The translations under genes and the position numbers were made by a program. From NCBI GenBank assembly GCA_005793655.1, contig SXRC01000013.1, positions 1-5,000 on the forward strand: DNA of 5,000 nt. Reading direction: 5' to 3'. The notes under the pieces are model-generated. The model was not told where the DNA came from. It was given only the letters and a program-made list of their open reading frames with translations, and made no database searches. The stretch comes from Actinomycetota bacterium. GTDB taxonomy: Bacteria; Actinomycetota; Actinomycetes; Nanopelagicales; Nanopelagicaceae. Shown here in pieces: positions 1 to 5,000 of this stretch; the first letter of the stretch is position 1; each line of letters starts with the position of its first letter.

Positions 1-1723
1 ATAAGCCAATTCCTTGGGCGCCAAGTTTTTTTGCCCGCTTGGCATCTTCTGGGGTATCAGCATTTGCTCGGACATATAATTTTCTAATCTCATCTGCATG
101 TTGCAAGATGCGATCAACTGCTTTCACTACCGGGGTAGTATCATTTGATGCTGCTTTGATTGTGCCCTCAAGGTATGAGGTAACAGGTGATTGGGTAACA
201 GCTAGCTGACCTAGATAAACACAACCAGTTGTGCCATCAATTGAAACCACCTCACCTTCGCGCACAATTAAATCTCCAACACTAAATTGCAATTGTTTTT
301 CATCAACGGTAATACTTTCAGTGCCACATACCGCCGTCTTACCCATTCCTCTTGCCACAACCGCTGCATGAGAAGTTTTTCCACCTCGGCTAGTTAATAT
401 TCCCTCCGCCGCCACCATGCCCACTAAATCATCTGGGCTAGTTTCTCTGCGAACTAAAATTACTTTCCTGCCAGTTTTTGCTAAATCAAAGGCTCGTTTG
501 GAGTTAAAGACAATCTTACCAACTGCAGCTCCTGGTGAGGCTGGGATGCCAGTTGCGATGAGATTACGTTTTGCTGATAAATCAAATTGTGGAAACATTA
601 ACTGGGCTAATTGATCACCACTTGTGCGCAGTAGCGCCTCATCCATTGATATTTTGCCCTCATCAACTAACTGGGTAGCGATACGAAAAGCTGCCTCAGC
701 AGTTCTCTTTCCAACTCTGGTTTGCAGAATCCAAAGCTTTCCACGTTCAACTGTGAACTCAATATCGCATAGATCGCGATAGTGATCTTCTAATCTCTTC
801 ATCAACCGCTCTAACTCAGCATGGACAACTGGCTCTTTCTTAGACATATCGACTAACGACATGGTGTTGCGAATTCCTGCCACCACATCCTCACCTTGGG
901 CGCGATCTAGATAATCGCCATAACTTCCCTTTTCACCAGTGGCTGGATTGCGGGTGAAGGCAACTCCAGTTCCAGAGTCATCACTGAGATTGCCAAAGAC
1001 CATGGATTGGATATTTACCGCAGTTCCTAGATCAGAGGCAATGCGCTCGCGCCTGCGATATAACTGGGCTCGCTCTGAGTTCCAGGATTTAAAGACCGCC
1101 TCAATTGATTGGGTTAAGTGATCAAATGGCTTTGTTGGAAATGGTTTTTTTGTGAACTGCTCAATTGCTTGGATTAAATCTTGTGCCAAAGCTTTAAGTG
1201 ATTGCGCTGATAACTCAGCCACTACTTTAACATTTTCTTTCTTTAAATAAATACTCTCAACTTTATGCACAACCTCATCAGGTAGATCGCAAACAATTCT
1301 GCCAAACATATCAATAAATCTGCGATAGGAATCTTGGGCAAACTTTTCATTACCTGAGGTTTTTGCCATCGCATCTACTACCTCAGGTGTGATCCCAACA
1401 TTTAATACCGTCTCCATCATTCCTGGCATGGAGTGCTTAGCACCAGATCTAACTGAAACTAAAAGCGGTGAGGTGGGATCACCAAATTTCTTACCCACTA
1501 CATTTTCTAGATTTTCTAAGGCAGTTTTGATCTGCTCATTTAATGCCATCGGTACTACTGCGGTGGTGAGAAACTCGCGGCAAGCATCGGTGGTAATAGT
1601 GAAGCCAGGTGGAACTGGTAATCCCATCTGCACCATCTCTGCAAGATTGGCACCTTTACCACCAAGCAAATCAGATTTACTTTTATCACCAAAGGTAAAG
1701 GGATAAATAAATTGCTTAGCCAA
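1..1723 (-). CDS. ppdK: Pyruvate, phosphate dikinase (5' part, runs off the left edge)
   Basis: Catalyses pyruvate + ATP + Pi <=> PEP + AMP + PPi in the cytoplasm. The 574 codons present cover about two thirds of a family that is usually 870-900 residues. Visible in order: the ATP-grasp domain (about 1-340) with GGKGANLAEM (Lys23), LLVSVRSGAKHSMPGMM (Arg92), MVFGN, QGEDVVAGIR and CDIEFTVERGKLWILQTR (Asp320, Glu322, Gln334); then ASPGAAVGK (395-403), opening the phosphohistidine swivel domain with GGKTSHAAVVARGMG and the catalytic His452; then the start of the PEP/pyruvate TIM barrel with NADTPEDA, cut at GIGL just before the expected CRTEHMF. The numbering follows the Clostridium symbiosum enzyme within one to three residues. 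The start is TTG at 1723: an in-frame TAG lies at 1736-1738, no ATG or GTG start lies between, and a Shine-Dalgarno precedes it. The frame is intact. It lies 33 bp after ppc, so it is probably the second gene of that operon. Confidence 0.97.
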   Translation of the reverse strand, partial: MAKQFIYPFTFGDKSKSDLLGGKGANLAEMVQMGLPVPPGFTITTDACREFLTTAVVPMALNEQIKTALENLENVVGKKFGDPTSPLLVSVRSGAKHSMPGMMETVLNVGITPEVVDAMAKTSGNEKFAQDSYRRFIDMFGRIVCDLPDEVVHKVESIYLKKENVKVVAELSAQSLKALAQDLIQAIEQFTKKPFPTKPFDHLTQSIEAVFKSWNSERAQLYRRRERIASDLGTAVNIQSMVFGNLSDDSGTGVAFTRNPATGEKGSYGDYLDRAQGEDVVAGIRNTMSLVDMSKKEPVVHAELERLMKRLEDHYRDLCDIEFTVERGKLWILQTRVGKRTAEAAFRIATQLVDEGKISMDEALLRTSGDQLAQLMFPQFDLSAKRNLIATGIPASPGAAVGKIVFNSKRAFDLAKTGRKVILVRRETSPDDLVGMVAAEGILTSRGGKTSHAAVVARGMGKTAVCGTESITVDEKQLQFSVGDLIVREGEVVSIDGTTGCVYLGQLAVTQSPVTSYLEGTIKAASNDTTPVVKAVDRILQHADEIRKLYVRANADTPEDAKRAKKLGAQGIGL

Positions 1724-1728
1724 AATGA

Positions 1729-1733
1729 CCCCT
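1729..1733 (-). promoter_or_regulatory. Ribosome binding site of ppdK
   Basis: AGGGG on the minus strand lies five bases before the TTG codon at 1723. It settles the choice of this non-ATG start, because no alternative ATG is open upstream and the first internal Met (residue 30) would remove the ATP-binding GGKGAN motif. The 33 bp gap to the ppc stop shows no hairpin plus T-run, so nothing there suggests transcription ending between the genes. Confidence 0.75.
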
Positions 1734-1756
1734 GTCTAAAACTTTGTAAATCCTAC

Positions 1757-4423
1757 TCACCCAGTATTACGCAAACCTGCTGCAACGCCATTTATGGTTA
1801 GAAGTAGCGCCCGAGCCAGCAGTGGGTCTACCTCTTTTTGGGTGCGTACCCGTTTGAGTAAGGATATTTGGAGCAATTGAATGGGGGCAAGATAGGTATC
1901 TCTTACCTGCAAAGTTCTTGCCAAAATTGGTTGATTACCTAAAATCTCACTCTTTTTACTTAACAGTAAAATCTCACAGACAGTTAATTCAAACTCAGCT
2001 TTAATTTGATCAAATATTCTATGTAGTGATGGATCAACTAAAGCTTGCACATACCGCTGGGCAATAACTAAATCTGTCTTTGCAATAGTCATCTCAACAT
2101 TACTTATAAATGTGCGAAAGAAGTGCCATTGGGTAAATAAGGTATGCAATAAATCTGATTTACCAGCCAATCTTGCAGCCTTAAGTCCTGATCCCACTCC
2201 ATACCAACCTGGAACAATTTGTCGAGATTGTGTCCAGCCAAATACCCAAGGAATTGCTCTAAGTGATTCTAGATCAGCAGCTGAATCTGGTCTGCGAGAT
2301 GGCCGAGAGCCTAGGTACATATTTCCCAATTGCTCCACCGGAGTTGAGGCATAAAAATAGGCCGGAAGATCAACATCTTGCATCAGATCTCGGTATACCT
2401 TAAATGCATTATCACTAATTAAATCCATACACTCACTCCAGCAATTTAAATCACCGGAGGATTGCCTTGGCTTCCTATTTAATACGGTCGCCTCAAGGGC
2501 TGCGGCTAGAGTTAACTCAAGATTTTCTTTTGCCAAGGATGGTAAGCCAAATTTATCTGAGATAACCTCACCTTGTTCAGTCATTTTTATTTGACCATCA
2601 ATTGATCCCCAAGGCAAAGCAATCAGTGCGTCATAAGTAGGACCGCCACCTCTACCAACTGATCCACCACGGCCGTGAAATAATCGCAACTTAACACCAT
2701 GTTTTATGGCAACATCTCGTAACTTGCGCTGTGCCTTATGGATCTCCCACTGGCTAGTAGTTATGCCTGCATCTTTATTTGAATCTGAGTAACCAAGCAT
2801 TACCTCCTGCACCTGACCACGCAGTGAAATAATCATTCGATAACTCTTATTACTTAGTAGTTCATCTAGTATCTTGTCGGCATTTCGCAGCTCAGTAACT
2901 GTTTCAAGCAGGGGAACAAAGCTGATTTTGGCAAATTTCTTATCACCTGAAAGTGAAATTAAGCCAGTAACCTTTGCTATCAATACCGCTGCCATAACAT
3001 CATCTGCTGATTTGACCATGGAGATTATGTAGCTCTCAATTACCTCTGCGCCAAACTGCTCAATTAATTGATCTATTGCTAGAAATGTCTGTAAACACTT
3101 ACTGCTAGTTGCGTCCAGCTCCTTTGTGCTTGGGTTTAGCGCATCAAGTATTTTTTCATTAATAGTTTTTGCATCATCGCTACCAAATAACTGCCCTACC
3201 AGCTGCCGGTGAACCTGGGAGTGCTCTCTAATATCCATTGTGGCATGGGTTAATCCAAAGGCATTAATTGACCTGATTATCCGTTCAAGTAGGCCATTGC
3301 CAATTAATTCACCATTATTTGCCAGTAATGAGTTTCGCATAATTTCAAAATCACCAATTAGCTCCGCGCTATCTTTGTAATCTCTACCTGGAAAATGTGG
3401 CAATCCTGCTGCATGCCGGGCTCTGGTTAATATTAATTTATGTCCAATTGCAGTTGCCTTTAATCGATAAGGCTCCTCCACATTGATGCGTCGATATCGC
3501 TCTTCAATCTCTGGAAGATTTTTTAGATCCTGAGCAACTGAATCTGTAAGTTGTGGTGAGACACCAACTAATTTTGTGGAGATTGAAAGTGCTTGTCGCA
3601 ACTGATTAAGGTGTCGGGATAGGGTTCTAGTGAAGTGATCGTTTTGTAATAGCACCGTCTCCTTTGTTACCTCAGCTGTAATATTTGGATTTCCATCTCG
3701 ATCCCCACCAATCCAGGTGCCAAACCTTAAGGGCCGAACAGAAAGTGGGAGCTCCACACCTAATTTTTTTATCTCACGTGCAAACTCTGCCAGCACCTCT
3801 GGGACAGTTTCATAAAGCAGCTCATCTAGATAGTAAATCGAATTAACCGCTTCATCTAATGGTTCTGGCCTGCCTAAACGCAACTCATCTGTTTGCCACA
3901 GTAAATCAATACTCTCTGCCAGACGATCACTTTTCAATTGGCTCTCAGCCTGGGTGAGTAATTGCGCGATCGTGGTCATCTTGCTTAATACCGAACGTCT
4001 TGCCGCCTCAGTTGGATGGGCAGTAAAAACAGGTCTGACTGAAAAATTCTCTAGCCAACTTTGTAGCTCCTTAGTTGTGAAATCCTTATTACTCTCTTGA
4101 GCTTTTAAAATGTTGCTAACCGCCCTGCCTAGCCAGCCCTCACCTTTGGTGTGGCTGTTGGCAATATCTTTAGCGCGGTTAACCTGTTCGGCAACATTTG
4201 CTAAATTAAAAAAGGTACTAAACGCTCGTACCAAAGAGATAGTTTGTGAATCAGTTAACTTATTTAATATTTCATCTTGCTGACCTTGTCGCACTGAAAG
4301 CCGAACTGATTCAACCAATGCCAGTAACTCTTCACCCTCTTGCCTAGCTAAGGTTTGACCTAATAGATCTGCCAATCTACGGACATCATTACGCAAATCA
4401 GTGTTATCGGCGGCAGCACTCAT
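1757..4423 (-). CDS. ppc: Phosphoenolpyruvate carboxylase (complete, 888 aa)
   Basis: Makes oxaloacetate and phosphate from PEP and bicarbonate in the cytoplasm, refilling the TCA cycle. Length is normal (E. coli enzyme 883 aa). Both family signatures are present: VFTAHPTEAARR with catalytic His136, and VMLGYSDSNKDAG (541-553) with Lys550. Also seen are FGTWIGGDRDGNPN (234-247), DIRE with Arg399, PLLET with metal ligand Glu507 (partner Asp547), LFHGRGGSVGRGGGP (581-595, with His583, Arg585 and Arg591), GSRPSRRP (705-712), WVFGWTQSR and the C-terminal GLRNTG. By comparison with E. coli, the aspartate feedback site looks intact (Arg591, Lys782, Arg841, Asn886), so inhibition by aspartate or malate is a reasonable inference. 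ATG 4423 is the only ATG open after an in-frame TAA at about 4442-4444, but no clear Shine-Dalgarno precedes it. It ends in TGA, 33 bp before ppdK on the same strand. Confidence 0.98.
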   Translation of the reverse strand: MSAAADNTDLRNDVRRLADLLGQTLARQEGEELLALVESVRLSVRQGQQDEILNKLTDSQTISLVRAFSTFFNLANVAEQVNRAKDIANSHTKGEGWLGRAVSNILKAQESNKDFTTKELQSWLENFSVRPVFTAHPTEAARRSVLSKMTTIAQLLTQAESQLKSDRLAESIDLLWQTDELRLGRPEPLDEAVNSIYYLDELLYETVPEVLAEFAREIKKLGVELPLSVRPLRFGTWIGGDRDGNPNITAEVTKETVLLQNDHFTRTLSRHLNQLRQALSISTKLVGVSPQLTDSVAQDLKNLPEIEERYRRINVEEPYRLKATAIGHKLILTRARHAAGLPHFPGRDYKDSAELIGDFEIMRNSLLANNGELIGNGLLERIIRSINAFGLTHATMDIREHSQVHRQLVGQLFGSDDAKTINEKILDALNPSTKELDATSSKCLQTFLAIDQLIEQFGAEVIESYIISMVKSADDVMAAVLIAKVTGLISLSGDKKFAKISFVPLLETVTELRNADKILDELLSNKSYRMIISLRGQVQEVMLGYSDSNKDAGITTSQWEIHKAQRKLRDVAIKHGVKLRLFHGRGGSVGRGGGPTYDALIALPWGSIDGQIKMTEQGEVISDKFGLPSLAKENLELTLAAALEATVLNRKPRQSSGDLNCWSECMDLISDNAFKVYRDLMQDVDLPAYFYASTPVEQLGNMYLGSRPSRRPDSAADLESLRAIPWVFGWTQSRQIVPGWYGVGSGLKAARLAGKSDLLHTLFTQWHFFRTFISNVEMTIAKTDLVIAQRYVQALVDPSLHRIFDQIKAEFELTVCEILLLSKKSEILGNQPILARTLQVRDTYLAPIQLLQISLLKRVRTQKEVDPLLARALLLTINGVAAGLRNTG

Positions 4424-4429
4424 GGCGTA

Positions 4430-4438
4430 ATCATTACA
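4430..4438 (-). promoter_or_regulatory. Possible extended -10 box for ppc (leaderless start)
   Basis: On the minus strand TG-T-AATGAT ends six bases before the A of the ppc ATG. That would place the transcription start on or next to the start codon, and no Shine-Dalgarno is visible there, so both facts fit a leaderless mRNA, which is common in actinobacteria. The match to TATAAT is only partial, and the hexamer at the -35 distance (CGCCTA) is not convincing, so this is a weak call. Confidence 0.28.
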
Positions 4439-4474
4439 GGTTTACTTATTCCTAGGCGCACCTTTATGGCAAAT

Positions 4475-4491
4475 ACCCCAGCACCAGGGGT
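4475..4491. repeat. Small inverted repeat ACCCC-N7-GGGGT
   Basis: A perfect 5 bp inverted repeat (4475-4479 against 4487-4491) surrounds the seven bases AGCACCA. It lies directly upstream of the TAGAAT box facing mfd and about 50 bp upstream of ppc. It could be an operator half-site pair or a small hairpin in a ppc leader, if transcription started far enough upstream. No T-run follows on either strand, so it is not a terminator. No regulator can be assigned. Confidence 0.4.
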
Positions 4492-4493
4492 CG

Positions 4494-4499
4494 TAGAAT
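4494..4499 (+). promoter_or_regulatory. Candidate -10 box for mfd
   Basis: TAGAAT matches the TANNNT pattern of housekeeping -10 boxes and faces mfd, 80 bases before its ATG. The hexamer 17 bp upstream (AAATAC) is not a recognisable -35. If used, the mfd mRNA would carry a leader of about 75 nt that includes the large hairpin at 4514-4540. Short A/T-rich matches arise by chance, so confidence is low. Confidence 0.3.
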
Positions 4500-4513
4500 T
4501 GGTCAGCTTGTTA

Positions 4514-4540
4514 ACCCCCCTTCATTTATGAAGCGGGGGT
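4514..4540 (+). other. Bulged GC-rich hairpin in the mfd leader region
   Basis: ACCCCCCTTCA (4514-4524) pairs with TGAAG-c-GGGGGT (4529-4540) around a TTTA loop. This gives 11 base pairs with a single bulged C at 4534; six of the pairs are the A-T/C-G block at the stem base. No U-run follows in either direction (AAACGG on the plus strand, TAACAAG on the minus), so a classical intrinsic terminator is unlikely, and none is expected between divergent genes. It lies 39 bp before the mfd ATG and is probably a leader structure or a protein-binding site. The role is unknown. Confidence 0.6.
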
Positions 4541-4567
4541 AAACGGCGTTTGGTCGGTAAAAGTAAA

Positions 4568-4574
4568 AAGGGGG
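4568..4574 (+). promoter_or_regulatory. Ribosome binding site of mfd
   Basis: AAGGGGG stands five bases before ATG 4580. An in-frame GTG at 4574-4576 overlaps the G-run and would leave almost no spacing, so ATG is preferred. The same GGGGGT string also forms the 3' arm of the hairpin at 4514-4540. Confidence 0.65.
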
Positions 4575-4579
4575 TGGCT

Positions 4580-5000
4580 ATGAAAAACCTACTAGCACTT
4601 CTTTCTGCGCCAATTAATAATTATTTGAATCAACCTGGTGATTTAGTAGCACCAGCGGCAGCACACTCACTTATTTTTACTAATTTAAAGCCACCAGTTT
4701 TATTGGTAACAACTTCAACGAGAGCAGCGCAAGAGTTAGCAAATGAGATCATCGCATTTGAAGGTATTGATTCTGTGGTGAATTTTCCAGCTTGGGAGAC
4801 ATTGCCGCATGAGCGGCTGAGTCCAAAAAGTGACACCATAACAATGAGGTTTAAAGCATTAAACAAAATAAAAAATCACGAGTGCAAGTTTATTATTTGT
4901 TCAATCAGAGCATTACTACAACCAATTATTGATAATGATCTAGCAAAATCACAAATTAAAATCGACAAAGGCGCCAGTATGGCTATGGCAGATCTAATTG
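4580..5000 (+). CDS. mfd: Transcription-repair coupling factor Mfd (N-terminal 140 codons, runs off the right edge)
   Basis: Mfd binds stalled RNA polymerase, pushes it off DNA lesions by ATP-driven translocation and recruits UvrA for nucleotide excision repair. Only the beginning of the UvrB-like N-terminal module is here, out of roughly 1,150 residues usual for the family. The diagnostic stretch is FPAWETLPHERLSPKSD at residues 69-85, nearly identical to the family consensus (F/Y-P-x-WETLPHERLSPRSDT). It is preceded by VAPAAAHSLIF and VLLVTTSTRAAQELANEI (40-57), matching the strand-helix pattern of domain 1a, and followed by FIICSIRALLQP (104-115), matching the usual V-x-P-V-R-S-x-LQP. Domain 1a in this family lacks a working Walker A, and none is seen. 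The usual GRRLAVL after SDT reads TMRFKAL here. Codon use is A/T-rich like its neighbours. The start is ATG 4580, with a ribosome site five bases upstream and an in-frame TGA at 4529-4531. Confidence 0.93.
   Translation, partial: MKNLLALLSAPINNYLNQPGDLVAPAAAHSLIFTNLKPPVLLVTTSTRAAQELANEIIAFEGIDSVVNFPAWETLPHERLSPKSDTITMRFKALNKIKNHECKFIICSIRALLQPIIDNDLAKSQIKIDKGASMAMADLI

Larger units (their letters stand above)
4424..4579. promoter_or_regulatory. Divergent intergenic control region between ppc and mfd
   Basis: This 156 bp spacer separates two genes transcribed away from each other, so it must hold the start signals of both unless mfd or ppc is read from further away. It contains two inverted repeats built on C-tracts and G-tracts, a TAGAAT box facing mfd, a weak TGTAATGAT box facing ppc, and the G-rich mfd ribosome site. 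On the minus strand a TTGCCA (4472 down to 4467) resembles a -35 box, but no convincing -10 sits 16-18 bp beyond it (best candidate TAAGTA). No ORF of note and no recognised RNA family was seen. Confidence 0.7.

Noticed and set aside
417..1706. Plus-strand open frames at 417-614, 939-1121 and 1389-1706
   Set aside because: They lie wholly antisense to ppdK, whose minus-strand translation matches the PPDK family throughout. Their translations resemble no family.
2112..2354. Plus-strand 80-codon open frame
   Set aside because: It is antisense to the conserved WVFGWTQSR and GSRPSRRP region of ppc, and no family resemblance was seen.
4514..4545. Intrinsic terminator, possibly bidirectional
   Set aside because: The stem is strong but neither strand has a T-run after it, and the flanking genes diverge, so no transcript needs to end there.
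4475..4560. A tRNA or other structured RNA gene in the spacer, suggested by paired C and G tracts and a D-arm-like GGTCAGCTTGTTAAC
   Set aside because: There is no T-arm consensus (GGTTCGAATCC type), no 7 bp acceptor stem and no usable anticodon loop on either strand.
4487..4574. G-quadruplex from the G-tracts at 4487, 4535 and 4570
   Set aside because: There are only three long tracts, spaced 30-45 bases apart, which is too few and too far apart for a typical quadruplex.
4574..4582. GTG at 4574 as the mfd start (Val-Ala-Met)
   Set aside because: It overlaps the G-run that serves as the ribosome site, leaving no proper spacing, whereas ATG 4580 has a five-base spacer.
4630..4866. Minus-strand 78-codon open frame
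   Set aside because: It is antisense to mfd, including the conserved WETLPHERLSP segment, so it is a shadow of that gene.

Overview
This 5 kb window looks like ordinary bacterial chromosome, A+T-rich by eye. The best guess for the host is a low-GC actinobacterium, possibly of the freshwater Nanopelagicales (acI) kind. That guess rests on the actinobacterial flavour of the Mfd N-terminus (the PAWETLPHERLSPKSDT segment) and of PEP carboxylase (VFTAHPTEAARR), combined with A+T-rich codon use. It is an inference from remembered family sequences, not a search.

Layout. Positions 1-1723 (minus strand) hold the first 574 codons of a pyruvate, phosphate dikinase gene (ppdK), which runs off the left edge. 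It has a TTG start with a good Shine-Dalgarno sequence. Positions 1757-4423 (minus strand) hold a complete 888-residue phosphoenolpyruvate carboxylase gene (ppc), only 33 bp upstream of ppdK and very probably in the same operon. Positions 4424-4579 are the divergent spacer, which holds two C-tract/G-tract hairpins and the control signals for both directions. Positions 4580-5000 (plus strand) hold the first 140 codons of mfd, the transcription-repair coupling factor, which runs off the right edge.

How the genes work together. PPDK makes PEP from pyruvate, ATP and phosphate, and PEPC carboxylates PEP with bicarbonate to oxaloacetate. Expressed together they form an anaplerotic pyruvate-to-oxaloacetate route, the same enzyme pair used by C4 plants. 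Mfd is functionally unrelated and shares only the spacer.

No mobile element, CRISPR array, RNA gene or undescribed system was found. The most interesting non-coding signal is the spacer: a strong bulged hairpin lies upstream of mfd, and its C-rich arm could also pair with the G-rich Shine-Dalgarno of mfd. The ppc start also lacks a visible Shine-Dalgarno.
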